Below, one piece after another: positions 24,772 to 38,114 of a DNA stretch of 64,000 nucleotides (position 1 is the first letter of the stretch; the number at the start of each line of letters is the position of its first letter). Under the pieces are notes generated by a model. The model saw only the letters and a list, made by a program, of their open reading frames with translations. It was not told the origin of the DNA and searched no databases. Source of the DNA: Ecdyonurus torrentis (taxonomy: Eukaryota > Arthropoda > Insecta > Ephemeroptera > Heptageniidae); NCBI GenBank assembly GCA_949318235.1, contig OX439132.1:24885102-24949101 (forward strand). The letters are read 5' to 3'. The position numbers and the translations under genes were made by a program.

Positions 24772-26823
24772 CCCGAGTAAAATTTTAACGATGACACAAC
24801 GATGAAATAAGAATGACAAATAAATGCGACACAAAGATGAAATAACGATGAAACGTGTCCCATTTCATCGTTATTTCATCGTTAGCCCCATGTTATTTAT
24901 ATGGAGTTAAAAAATAGAAATTTTAGCAAAATGAGCAAAATATTTTCGACGAAATTTCAATGACATAAGTATGAAACAACGATGACATAAGTATGACACA
25001 ATGATGACATAAATGAGAAATAATGACGACAAAATTATACTACTAGAAATTATCGATGAAATTTCAATGACATATGTATGAAATAAAGATGACAAAAATT
25101 TTCAGGATAATTTTAATAATGTAAAAATATGAAATATCGACGACAAACTTTCAAAGTACACCGCGCGACCACCTCGGAGACCTGCCTGTTAATAAAATCT
25201 AGTGCCTATATACCAAATGCTACCTGCCTAACATGAAATTTTATATACGGGGTTGGAGTTTTCTTCTTTCGTGTAGAGTAGCTCGCATTATATTATATAA
25301 AAAAGCTTTCCAAACTCAGTAACCCAGCATTTTTTAAGTCTCACTTGAAACTTGTTTTGCAGATTTCTTAATTAATTTGTAATCAAGTGAATACTTTTAT
25401 GCAAATCTAAGTCAGAAAACACAATAAATCGTCATTTTTGTAGTAAATTACATATTTTATAAATAATTAAAACTTTTATTACCTGCCCTAAAAAGTATCA
25501 AAACCTCCGAAACAAACGAAAAAATAGGTATTAATTCTTGACTTTGAATTTTTTTTTTTTTTTTCAAGTCAGAGAGTCACCGGAAAAAGCTACTATATTA
25601 CATTGCACTACCACAAAGATTTTGTACAGGATTCTAATCATAATATGTATTTATCAAATATATTGCTTGTATTGAATATTAATTAAACGCAACAATGTAT
25701 TTGGAATATTTAATAATATTTTTTATGCATTATTTTATGCATTAAAAAAAATCTATATAAGTGATTATAATAATTGTCAGTTTTGGCACTAAATTATTAC
25801 TTTCCATATATTTATGCAATACTAAATTTTGAATTGTCTGAAACATATTTATAATATATTTTTTTAAATTTTCTTTTAATGCTTGCAATTAATTTGCCTT
25901 ATCGTACGCGTGTTAAGAAATATATAACAATAAAAATTCAATCAATTTAACAATTTTTGTTACGCTTATAGAGTTAATAATAAGCACATTGACTATATTT
26001 AAAGCTGATTTAGATTGGCATAATTTTTAGTAAAATATTAAATTTCATTACATTAATAACTAATATAATATAAAATAATTATTTTATATTTTTACAATAT
26101 TGAAAAATACACACTCCGAAACCGTTTAGCATGCATTTTTGCACATAGGCAAAAAAAAATCTATATAATTATGTCAGTAGTAATTTTAATCAAACAAGTT
26201 ATATTAATATAGATTAATTATTTAATTATATATATAATATGATATTTTTCTATCAATCTACCAGCTAAAACCGAAAATTCGATGACTTAAAGACGACATA
26301 ACGACGACATGAAATTTTTTGTTTTTACAAAAATGAAATAAGTATGACAGCAAAAAATTATTGATGAAATAACGATGGCAGTTTTATTTTTCAAAAACCT
26401 AAATGCGACACAACGATGACAACGATTAAAATTCAATATGTATGAAATAACGATGACACGAAGAAATAATAATTTAAATTATTATTTCTTCGTGTCATCG
26501 TTATTTCATACATATTGAATTTTAATCGTTGTCGTCGTTGTGTCGCATTTAGGTTTTTGAAAAATAAAACTGCCATCGTTATTTCATCAATAATTTTTTG
26601 CTGTCATACTTATTTCATTTTTGTAAAAACAAAAAATTTCATGTCGTCGTTATGTCGTCTTTTTGTCATCGAAATTTCATTGTTAGATATTTTAAAAAAA
26701 TTATTTTTGTGACTTTGTCATACTTTGTCTTCATTAAATCGCAGTTGTGTCATCGTTATGGGACATTTCATTGAAATTTCATTGAAAAATCATAGAATTG
26801 TCATACTTAGCGTTCTACTCGGG
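24772..26823. mobile_element. 2.05-kb foldback-like transposon with satellite-like arms, TA target site
   Basis: Termini are CCCGAGTA at the left and TACTCGGG at the right. A TA pair flanks it (24770-24771 and 26824-26825), and the unoccupied site is present at about 7250 in another copy of repeat C. Both arms (about 24772-25140 and 26278-26823) are packed with degenerate short units of the type GATGAAATAAC / GATGACACAAC, each about 10-12 bases. A near-perfect palindrome of about 400 bp sits at 26278-26680 with its centre near 26475. The middle (25150-26270) is AT-rich with no transposase frame. A TA target is typical of Tc1/mariner-like enzymes. Non-autonomous. Confidence 0.85.
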
Positions 26824-26989
26824 TAGGTATATAAGTTTCTTTATAATTTTTGTGTTGTGGCACTTTATGCAATAAGTCCTTTATTTTACAATTAAAAAGA
26901 CATTAAAATTTAACATAGATATGAAGTTAAAACATTAGAAAAATAATATATTTATTTTTTATGACAAAATTGAAACACGTTGTACGTGC

Positions 26990-27320
26990 AAGTTATATGA
27001 GGTTGTGTTAGCTCGTACTATATAAACTACACACAAATATTGAGCCATATATTCGAAAATGTTCCTTTGTTAAAAACAGCTGTATATGACGTCGTCACCT
27101 GTTTACTACGTTTATACATTATAAATATGGTTGATCATTGTTATTTCTTCTTTTAGAACTTTGAACTTGATAAAAATGAAAGAAACTCAAAAAAAAAAAA
27201 AAAAAATCCGTACGAAACATGCGACTCACTTTTATCGGCTCAAAAAATAAGATCAACCCATGAATGTGTCTTATTTTGTTGGTCAGCCAATCACTATAAA
27301 TGAGATTCACCGTATTTTAC
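26990..27320. repeat. Repeat B copy
   Basis: The most complete copy of repeat B: TTCCTTTGTTAAAAACAGCTG, GACGTCGTCACCTGTTTACTACG, TTGATCATTGTTATTTCTTC, CATGCGACTCACTTTTATCGG and TTGTTGGTCAGCCAATCACT. An A-run of about 17 near 27190 lies inside it. Confidence 0.75.
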
Positions 27321-30300
27321 AGAACAAGCTGATGATATTTTTTTGCATAATATACTTTCAAAATTCAAGACTTAAATATTTGATGAATATCCACTTTGAA
27401 ACGTTCACCATGCCCGATTTTACACATTTAAAGTGTCCATAGTCCATACATAGTCCTATATTTGAAAATCTTTCATTTCTGGTATAATCTCGTCTCTGTA
27501 TAATTGCATTAATTTAGCAATCAATAGGTAGCTAATGCGTTAATATGTAAATAATTAAGTTAAAGTTAATGTACTATACATATTTAAGGCTTAAATAAAG
27601 TATTGACTGCAGTTATGATTGGCTGTATAATTTCCTTATTCATTAAAATGAATTCATTATAAAAATAAATTGTAAACGTAATTCTTGAATCAAAAGTTAT
27701 AAATATATTTTTATTTTTAGTATCATTTTTTTGCCTCTTATAAAAATTAATGTATGAGTTTGCAAAAATTTCAACCACAAGTGAAATAATTATTTTGCTT
27801 TTGTGTATTTGCGTTGTTAATATATAAGTAAGTGAATTACAGTATTATATACAATAATTTTACCTTGAAATGCTGTATGAACTTTTCATGTAACTTTAAA
27901 AATATTTATAAAAATATATAAATATAAATTCGGGAAATTGAATTAATTATTCAAAATTACCACAGGTTATAATTTTTGGGTCAATATTATTATGTAACAA
28001 AAGTAGTTTATTTTGTGCTCGTTATCAAATCTGTTTTGTTTTTTCCCCCGTATTTTTTTTAACAGTTATTATTAATATTTTTTTATGTTAGGTTTTTACT
28101 TTTTAGTAAATTTGATATTAATGAAATGATCGAACATGTAAAAAACTGCAAGCACGGAATAGGTCCTGTGTAAGAAGACTTATTGTCCTTAGATCTTATG
28201 GCTGACATTCCATGCACGTATCCAAAACCTAAATTTGCATAAATAAATACTTTCATGTTAAAAAAAAAAAAAATCTCAATGTTTTGATTACACAAGGGAA
28301 ATAAGCTTGTATTAGAATTAATTAAATGCTAAGACAATAATGAGTTAATCTGATGCGACACACATACCCTGACATAAAAAATAAGTTAAATTGCAGTTGG
28401 CACGCACATACATTTTATTGTTATTATTAATTTGTAGTTTTAAATGTATAAAGCTGTGAAATAAATATTATCATTACTTAATAACTGCAATATTGCTAAA
28501 TAATACGTGTGTGTGTGTGTGTGTGTATATTATAATGTTTTGTAAGCTATATAATGGTTCGTTTATCATTATTAACTTTTTTCATTTAAATTTATAAATT
28601 CAAATAAATAATAATACAATAAAGTTTAGTTTATTATATATATAAAAATCCACAAAGTATTAATTAAGAAGTCGGAAAAAAATATATTAGCACCAATTAA
28701 TTAATATACCAAATTGTATTTGCAATTGGCAATTAATTACCTTTTTGTGGACTCAATCTATTTAGCAAATAAAAATTTATAAAAAATTCAATATTATAAA
28801 TTATCATTATATTTATAGTATATTTTAAATAAATATACGGTAGGTTTGCATAAATCATATAAGATGCATATATTTATAAAAGCTAGCTGTTTAAAACAAA
28901 ATTATTATCCTTTATAGTTTCTTACATTTTTTTTTATTTAAGTACATATTTACAGCTATTAAAGTATTCATTCTGCGTGATATTACTTTTTTTATTAAAT
29001 ATAATAATTGTAATGTACTATAGACTATAGGCGTGAATTTACGTTTTATTTATATGTAATAAAAAAATAACAATTATACTTCAATTGACATATAATTATA
29101 AAAATATAATTATCTTCTGTTGTACTGAACCCACAACCAAAACTAATTTTAATTTTCAAGAAATTACATAAGAACAATGACCTATTCATGTATAGCAAGT
29201 CAAGGCTGTAATATTGCTGATTCATGTATTTCTCGTTTTATATTTTATACAATTTTATTTTACGTATGATTATAAAACATCAAAAACCATAATGATAATA
29301 CGTCATTTAAATATTTTACGTATTATGAATAATACATTAAATATTAAGTGTTAATTCAATTACTATATGTCTATATATTTACAAGTAATACGTCACATTG
29401 GCTGCACGTTATGTATTAATCTTTACTTTAACAAAATATGATTATGGAATGTACACTAATTTCTTGTTTTGGTCATATATTATAAGTGATGATTTCAATG
29501 TTGTTATTATTTTGATAGTATATTTTTGAATGAGTTGTCGTTTTTTAGTTTTACGATTTGGTAACCGGTTTTGAATATAACATACGAGTTTTTAGTCATC
29601 AGTTAGTTAATTAGTGCTAAATTATTACACGATCAGTGGAAAAATTTATGACAAGCTCATTTATTTTACAAATACTGAATGACTTTAGATTACTAATAAG
29701 ATACGTAAGAGATTTCAAAATACGTGAAAGACAAAAATAAAATATTTCTTGTATTCATAAATATTTAGAAATAAATAGTTATTTCATAGTGCTTCTCATT
29801 TAAATTTGGTAGACTAAAAACCTAAGCATAATATTAAATAAATGCCAAAATATTGAAATTTACCTACATGCCTTTGAAAATTAAAAATATTCATTGTCAT
29901 TGAAAACAGTGTACGAAAGCTCTTGTAATCACTCTATTAATATTGAAGCATATAAGAAAACCATCAGATTGGTGTCCACCAAGATTGTTAGTGTTTATAC
30001 ACCGTAACACCTACTGAGTATACGTATTTTACAAAATTTTATTCCCTCCGCTCCTGTAGAATTAATTGAATCAGGACCGCCTAATGAGATATAATTATTA
30101 TTTTAATTATAAATAAAGATTTCGAAGTTCATTCCTTAAATAGCTTACAATGCAATGCACAAATGCAATGATTATAAATTCAAAACCTTTTATATTTCAA
30201 CGTTTTGTACGATATTCCCTTGAAATTATAATAATATTAAAAATAATATTATAAACATATTAATAAGTAACTATTAGTTACTAATACTAATTTTCTGAAA

Positions 30301-30760
30301 CAACCCAATTTTTTAAATCTACGTATTATTTTTATTATTATTTTAAATTATTTCGTATGATGTATTTTTTACAGACTTTGTAGAACACTTGAAGCATTTG
30401 AACACTCGATTTTTTTTTTCAAAGATACAATGTGAAGCCGTGAAGAGATAAAACTCTCCAGCCAATATTTGTAACTTGATAGTTCAATCATTTAAGTCAA
30501 TATGCAAAATATCAATTTTCAAAAGTATAATTAGAAACAGTCACACTATTTTTAAATTTTAATGTAAAAAAATCAGTTCAAAGCTAGTTATATCAATTTG
30601 TATTTATTTTTTTTTTTATCTCAGGAGCTACTTGCTGATTTGTTTGTTTTAAAGTTTTTTTTTTTTACTTGATCACAATTTCATGCTTTTTGCTTGGACA
30701 AGGGGAAATGAGTCACAATAATATGAATATTGTACAATTTGCGGCACTGTTTTCGTGAAT
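27320..30760. other. AT-rich intergenic DNA, no gene seen
   Basis: Long low-complexity stretch with a short (GT)n at about 28508-28526 and several A/T runs. A minus-strand frame near 28083-28295 contains GFGYVHGMSAIRSKDNKSS after an AG dinucleotide, but no donor follows and nothing supports it. No repeats of known type were recognised. Confidence 0.5.
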
Positions 30761-30764
30761 TTGC

Positions 30765-31065
30765 CCAGTTGATCCTCCTCCTTGATGTTTCCTCCTTGGT
30801 GAAACTATTACCATCTTCCTGAGGAAAACGGTGACCTGATTATAGGAATGCGAGTTGAAATCGTCGACTTGCGAGATTCGACTTGCGGTCTATGACCAAT
30901 ATGTCCCTTTCTGCTCTTTCACGTGGTAAGCAACGATGAGTTGGATGAAATGACTATCGGTGCTTGGTAGCCGCAAATTAATGCAACGAAGGTAATATAT
31001 CAATACAGAATGAGGGGAAAATGGAAAAAAAAAAATATACATCCGATGAATCCGATGCATATATT
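30765..31065. repeat. Repeat D, copy 2 (diverged)
   Basis: The GC-richer island GATCCTCCTCCTTG ... CGGTCTATGACCAATATGTCC ... GGTGCTTGGTAG resembles 15470-15905 in order and content. It is too degraded to show ends or a reading frame. Confidence 0.5.
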
Positions 31066-31559
31066 TTATAATTTTTATTGCATCTTTAGCAGAACATCCT
31101 TGTTCACATTTTTAAAAAAGTTTTTTTTATTTTATTTTATTTTTTATTTTTTTTTTTAATATTTTACTTTTAAGGTATATAAAGAAATTAGTGTGAATAC
31201 TCAATCCATAAAAAATTATAAGAAACAAAGAACTAGTATGAACCGCTGCAATTCATAGTAATAATAAGCAGTTACAACAAGCGTTGTACTATATACCTAT
31301 AGTTATAATTAATTTGATTACTTTTAACAAAAACCATGGTCTTTTTTTGCAATTAATAATATTATTATAAATTATGCCATAATAAATGCATCAAAAGCAA
31401 ACGTGCATAATAATCTGTTCAAATAGTACGTTATTCTCCATACTTCTAAAAATGTTGCTTATAATATTAAATCTCTTTTTTAAAACTATTAAAATTTTCA
31501 CGTCAGCCAAATTTTTTGCGCAAATACAAACTACTCCGCCTGAACATATGACGTAAGTG

Positions 31560-33000
31560 TTATTATAGAAAAATTTTGAAGCAGTTTTGCTCTTTGAGCT
31601 ATTTTGAAAATAGAGTAGTTTTGACACCTAAAGTGGGTTTGATGTCATATTTGGTTCCATAATGACTTTCATATAAGCAAAATAGCTACGCATATGCAGA
31701 AAGAATATCAACTTTGCTAACCATAATTCATTTTGCTTCACTTTTGTAATCAAATCTACTTGAACAAAGCTACTATTGCATACAAGTGACTTCTCAGTGA
31801 GCTGATTCTACCTTAATATTTCGCGGTTATTTTGACTCGCGGTATGTGAGCTGTTTTGAGTGGTGAGAGCGCGAGTAAAACTGCTCACCGCTTGAGCAGA
31901 AACTGCTCTCTCCCGAGTAGATACTACTACAGCACAGGGTAGTTTCAGGGTGCGTCATATCGAGGACCGGAAACCCTGATTTTAACTTGTGAACCCCTTT
32001 CCGGTGAATCATATGTTTTATATTTTATAGAACGTGGTGTGCTAAATCATTTCTCCTGTGTTATGGATTAATATCTTTCTTATTAAAAGATAAGTATATA
32101 TTGTTACATTGCAAATGAGTACCATAAAGTACTAGACGCACGAAAAAAGTTATAATTTTTACTCGAGTTTCATTTATGTCTTCATAAACGTAAGTTTTGA
32201 ATACGAACTTTTTTGTTTGTAAGCCGCGCTGCAATATTATTAAGTTTGCAAATTTATTATAATAATATTATATAAATTTTATTATTATTTCATTTTTAAA
32301 AATAAAATATGTATGTATTATTATTCATTTTTTCATATGCTCATTTGCAATGTAATATTATTACTATATGAAATGAACAAATAAATATTTACAACTCCTT
32401 TCCTTTTCTTTTTTTTTTTTTATAAGTATTTGATGTGAGCGCGTTCTAATATTTTGTTTTCTCTATGTTTAATTTTTAATCTATAAACTTCAGAATCTGT
32501 ATGTTTTTCTGCGAAAGAATTTTATAATATATAAATATAAATAATATTTTAAACAACATATTTAAATTATAATTTTTAATCTATGTATATTAAAAATAAA
32601 AAATAATGGCGTCATATTTATGAAAGAAAAAATTAAAGCAAATTCTACTGTAAAAACAAAGCTATATCAGCTGTGGTTCGCAGCCCTAAAACTGCTTCGC
32701 CTAGAGTAGAAGTAGTGTGACGTCACGCGGGCTGCACCTCCCAAAACTGCAACGGCAAAGCAGATTCTGCTCAGGTAGCTCGAGCTGTTTTGTCGCGCGA
32801 GCGAGTCACCCTGCTATTATCGCAGCAGAAATAACTCGGAGAAACCAAGTAGTTTTACTCCAAAATAAAAACTAAAATGACCTTTAGAAATAATAGCAAG
32901 AGTAGCTTTTTTGTAAAAAAGACATGAGCAGTTTTTACGCCAAGTCAAAATGACTCGGTATAATGAAGTAGATTCTGCTTTTTAAATTTACTGTGTATCT
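31560..33000. mobile_element. Possible foldback-type element with degenerate CTGCT/AGCAG arms
   Basis: Two GC-richer arms (about 31575-31930 and 32660-32995) share many degenerate units such as GAGCAGAWWCTGCT, AAAACTGCTC, TGACTCG and AAGTAG in opposite orientation, around an AT-rich centre (about 32000-32650). The two arms match as a set of motifs rather than base for base. No clean terminus or target duplication was found, so the assignment is tentative. Confidence 0.4.
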
Positions 33001-33860
33001 TCTTACGTTAATTCTAATAAATTTATAGTAGAATGATATTCTAAAATCATCTAACAAAACATCTCTATTCATATTATCATTTTAAGTTTATTTTTAAATA
33101 AACATCATATTACTTCATATAATATACCAAAATCTTATGAAAAGTAAAAAGTACATATTTATATGATTTAATAAAAAATAATAATAAAATTACAACTGCG
33201 TGATAATTTTAATACCTAGATATAACATCATAAATAATATTAAGAAAGGAACTTATAAATTATACTTATATTTTAAAGCTACCAAGGTCAAATCGCAAAT
33301 AAAATTTCTTTTGTTATGGCGAGAGGTGTTTAAATTAATATATTATTGTTCGCACATCAATTGAAAAGTCAAATCATGATGGTAGGATGAATGCAAGGTC
33401 ATTATGCCCATAAGATATTATATCTTTGCTCTTCCATTGAGTTAAAATAATTTTAAATTTTTAATAATTTTAAATTTTTTTTTTTATAGAAATAATTTTA
33501 TGTTGTATAATTGGGTTTTTATTTTGCATTCTTTTATATTATATGAAATTTATATAAACCTAAAAATATTTCAGTAAGACAGACATAATTATACTTTGAA
33601 AAATATACTATGAAAAAGATTTAGAATTTTGTAATCATAAGATATACATTAATTTTTTATTTGTTTATTTAATAAGCTTTTGACATAGGGCTAAATATTG
33701 GTTAATTATACTATAGCCTTGGTCATAGTATAGAAAAAGGGTATGGGAATATGGGGGTAAGCTTAAAAATAGGGGTTTAGTAGGTTATTATTATTATATG
33801 TCGCAGGTCGCAGCAGAACTGAATCGCTATGTGATTTCCGGTGTACAGGTATAAGATAAG

Positions 33861-34168
33861 CTATAGGGTCTATGCATTCATGTTAAAGTCAACGCCATGT
33901 TGGATAACTCAATAACATGGGTGGCATATATGACAAAAAAAAAACAACTTTTTGCCAGTTTAAAAACACTGCAATATTTTTGAGAGAATTGATACTGTAA
34001 ATATGTTGAATTAGTATGTGAGAAAAATGACACATAACAAAAAATTAACCGATTTCCCAAAGAAAATTGGCTTAAATGAAGTTGGTCCTATGCTGAGCAA
34101 TGTTATGCACTACTCCAGAATGGCCTCCAAGCGCAATAAATATGACGTCATCCGCATACACCCTATAG
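33861..34168 (-). mobile_element. MITE-A, full-length copy (308 bp)
   Basis: Begins CTATAGGGTCTATGC and ends GCATACACCCTATAG, a 15-base terminal inverted repeat with one mismatch. Internal landmarks (ATTCATGTTAAAGTCAACGCC, TATGCTGAGCAATGTTATGC, TGACGTCATCCGCAT) match the opposite strand of the copy at 16396-16707. Non-coding. This copy gives the best view of the family ends. Confidence 0.9.
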
Positions 34169-34174
34169 TAAGAT

Positions 34175-35048
34175 TCTCCTCTTTTTTTAATTTTTTTTTT
34201 TTAATTTACACAATATACATTATAGTGTGATCACTTAGGGTAATTCCGTAATTAGGGTATTATAATATAAGAACTAAGAAGCCATTTTTGCCATCAAAAA
34301 TGACATAAAATTTAAATATTATTAAATTCCTTATACACATAAAATATAAAAGCTGATATTGAATTAAAAAATTACAGGGTATGATGTTGAAATTATTTAC
34401 TTAACACAAATTTCCTTAAACTTTTACTTGTGTCACCTACTATTTATCTTTTTACAATAAAATAAAATTATGTAAGACTCTACTAGAAATGTCATTGATC
34501 TAAGCGGGACGTTGTCCTCGAATTTATACTCTTTAATTTTATGCAATTTGCTACTTTTATTGTAGTAATATAATATTACGTTGCCATGCAGTGTTGACTA
34601 ATTTTAATTTGTAATTTTCTTTGTTAAACCTGTGAATAAACTTCATTAAATTAAATTATCTTATTCTTTTTTATTTAAAAAAGTAATTGGAAGGGCATTG
34701 TTAACTCACTATTGCTCTTAACTTTATATTTTAGTGAAGATTTTCTTATTTCATTTCTAATTAGTCTTTATGATTTAACTCTTTTTTGTATATATCACTT
34801 TAAAAAGAAAAAAAAAACCATTAGCTTTATAATTTGATTATTGTATGATTATTTTTACTACATCAGTGATATACGGTGTGGTGTACATCGGTGCAAAAAG
34901 TACAAATTATGCATATACTTATAATTTAGTTTTTGTATGAGAAGGCATTTTTTTCTCTTGATGTTATTACAATTTATTATACTCGGTATGTATGCCATAT
35001 GCTATATGTGTTAGACATATTTTGATCCTTTAAAATGCGCAGGAGAGG

Positions 35049-35087
<39 letters not shown>

Positions 35088-35315
35088 AAAGATGACCAAA
35101 ATTAATTGCATACCTAGCTTACATTGAAACCTAAACATCCTGATATAAAGTTGAAGTGTTTGTGTTTGAGTATAAACGTCATCTGCTTGAAGCAGTACTG
35201 TACTTTGTACTGTATGTTTAGCTCTTGACTTTATTTCCAGTATTTTCAGTATTCTTAATTTTAATATATCATCGCAGAAAATGTATGCAGACGTAATGAA
35301 CAATTATTTTTATAA

Positions 35316-35350
<35 letters not shown>

Positions 35351-36492
35351 CAACATAACAAGCATCTTTTCGTGTGGAAGAATGGATTTTTTTTTAATAA
35401 TAAAGTAATGCCATTTTATAAAATAAAACAAGTCATCAACAAGAAAAAAAAATTGAAATTCAGGAAGCCACCTTGATTTACCACCAAAATGATGGCGTTA
35501 TCAGGGTTCTGAAAACATCTAATAAAGAATGTTAACCCTTAAAATTATTTATACATACAGTACATAGAAAACTATCTAATTTTTATATATGGGGAGGTTC
35601 CAACTATATTACCAGACTAACATGAGTTTATTAATATAAAAAATTTTGTCAAATTTAAATGAACTATGTGAATTCTCAAAACAATTGAAGTACAATATTA
35701 ATAATATAATAAGCATTGACGTTTTCTGTATTTCAGTTTTGCTATTCATAACTTTTTGGTACACATTTAAATAATAATTATGTATGGTACAAAGCGCAAG
35801 TATTACAAAATATCCTCCTATTTGGAGCAAAATATTAGCAAAGTATTATCTCAATTTTCTTTCAGCAAAATGGGTTTAAAAATATGCCGTATGTAAATTG
35901 TTTTGAAATGTATGCATATATACGCAGTTTTTCATGCTTGATTTAAATGTTCTGGGGGAAAACTGAATAATATTTGTTTTTAGATTTAAATTATATGTAT
36001 AGATTCTTCTTGTTTATTTAACAGCATTGAAGTTATATTTAATATTAGACGATTTACACTCCTTGGTGATTAAAGATAAAAGTATTGGGTGTAAACAAAA
36101 TCAAGATTATTCAGTTCTTCTATTCACTAAATTCAGTAACCATATTACATTTTGTACACTGCGTTAAAAATAACATATCGTAATAAACATTATTTCTAGC
36201 ACCATGAATTCGACATAGTTATTTTATATACCTCATTTATTATTATTATTATTTGAATATTAACTTTTATTTTTACATGCTCAGCGTATTTCACACATGC
36301 ACTTAACTAGCATTTAATTCATATATATAAACTACTAATTATTTTTTAATTTATCATGTAATAGTATATATTACAATTTAACAATTTTTATAACACCCTA
36401 AATAGTTTTATTTATTTTTAATTATATATGATATGGTAGTTTTATATTATAATGTGTTAGTAGTACACAGTATAATAATAATATAAAGAAAG

Positions 36493-36531
<39 letters not shown>

Positions 36532-36610
36532 GCAATACTGAACATATAACGCTTAATGCTTTGCATAATAATACTTGCAATGTAGATTTGCAAGAAGCAC
36601 AGAAAATAGT

Positions 36611-36697
<87 letters not shown>

Positions 36698-37397
36698 TTT
36701 TTACTACTATAAAAAGAAATACTTTTTGAAATATAACGCAGATTCATATTATTATATTGATAGTTTTGTTCTGTTGTTGAGTAAAAACATATAATTTGAG
36801 TTTGCTTAATTTACAAATTTATGATTAAAATTTCGCTATTCAAAATAAATAAATAATGCAACTAGTAGAGTAAAATTATGATAATTTTGATGCATGAAAT
36901 ATTAATATGTTAAAAAGTTTTAAGTCTAAAACTCAGTTCTTTTTATAACTTGCAACTCAAAATGTTACGTTGTTATATTGTTATTATTAATTTTTACAAT
37001 TTTTTCGTTTAGTGACTATATTTATAAATTTTTACGCTGAAGATTACAACGTTATGTTGATTAACTCCATTTAAATTATATTCTTCTTATGTTTATTATT
37101 TTAAGTTAGAACTTCTATTTTACAAATGAAACATTTAATTTTGAAATTATAAAGTCATATTGAAGTAACCCGTATTTAAAACTTCATGACATGCAAATAA
37201 AATATCGTATACACACATAATACTATAACATACTAACTGTACTGTTACTGAAAAGTTTTGTTTCTATTATTTTCTCTAAAGAATTTAATGGAATGGTAGA
37301 AACTATTTTTAAATCTATCAATAACGCTTGTTACTAGTAATGACTTGTGATTAAAGTAACTAACTTGTAAGTGCGTGGGAAAACAGGCACAGGAGAC
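34175..37397. other. AT-rich intergenic DNA with microsatellites
   Basis: No gene supported. It contains (GA)n at about 35051-35084, a T run of about 30 at 35319-35347, (TA)n at about 36498-36526 and a long (GA)n at about 36614-36694. Arg/Glu and Leu/Ser reading frames come from the GA repeats. Confidence 0.6.
36614..36694. repeat. (GA)n microsatellite
   Basis: About 40 uninterrupted GA units. Confidence 0.95.
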
Positions 37398-37475
37398 CAG
37401 GGGCGTCAGGACTTAAAAAAAATGTGTCCACCCTTACTAGCCCCCTCACGTCGCAAAATCCTGGTTACGCCTCTG
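37398..37475. mobile_element. 78-bp hAT-type mini-MITE with 8-bp target duplication
   Basis: The left end is CAGGGGCGTCAGGA and the right end is TCCTGGTTACGCCTCTG, an imperfect inverted repeat of hAT type. Flanking 8-mers are CAGGAGAC (37390-37397) and CAGGTGAC (37476-37483), a target duplication with one mismatch. Probably an internally deleted remnant. Confidence 0.75.
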
Positions 37476-37837
37476 CAGGTGACAACTAGTGTCATTAAAG
37501 GGTTGTATACAGATGACTTGTATCTCAAAATCTAAAAAGAAAGCATTATGATGCCATTTGAAAGTTAATAGTAACAGCTACGTATAATAAAATTTTCAGA
37601 ACCCGTGACCATCAGATAAAGAGAAAATATTTATTGAAATTAACATGGGCTCTTACGGGACTAATACTTCAAAAAATCGTGGTGCACCCCCAAATTTTTG
37701 AAGATACTTTATCCTAATGTATCACTGTACAAAATTTCAGATTTTTCTGTCTTTACAATTTTTTAGTCAAATCCCGCAGTAGCTGATTTCCCGTCTTAAC
37801 TACATAGCATTGACGTACTATAGACCGGTTGCACTCA

Positions 37838-38110
37838 TATTTAAAAGCCGCCATTTTGTTGGTCAGGAATACATAGGCCAGCATAGGAAAAACGTCATTT
37901 TTATTTTTTTCTTAATAGCAAAAGAAACTTCAAACCTCAATCAAAGCCTTATTTCTAGCTCCTAATAAGTTCGAAGAATATGAGAAAAATTCGTTCAGTT
38001 GAAATAAACTCTTTTTTTATGTGAAAAATTAGGATAAATGGTGTTTCCCCTATGCTGGACAATGCATTAGGCACCACAAACATGGCGACAAAGCGCAAGG
38101 ATGTGCAAAG
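37838..38110. mobile_element. Diverged relative of MITE-A
   Basis: It retains the order of MITE-A landmarks (CCGCCATTTTGTTGG, GGCCAGCATAGGAAAAACGTC, CCCCTATGCTGGACAATGCATTAGGC, ATGGCGACAAAGCGCAAGGATG) but little exact identity, and the ends are not CTATAGGGT. It is either an old copy or a separate subfamily. Confidence 0.5.
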
Positions 38111-38114
38111 GGTT

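Noticed and set aside
28083..28295. Possible minus-strand exon (GFGYVHGMSAIRSKDNKSS)
   Set aside because: No splice donor follows, no neighbouring exon joins in phase, and no family was recognised.
36553..36794. Arg/Glu and Leu/Ser open frames
   Set aside because: Products of the (GA)n microsatellite.
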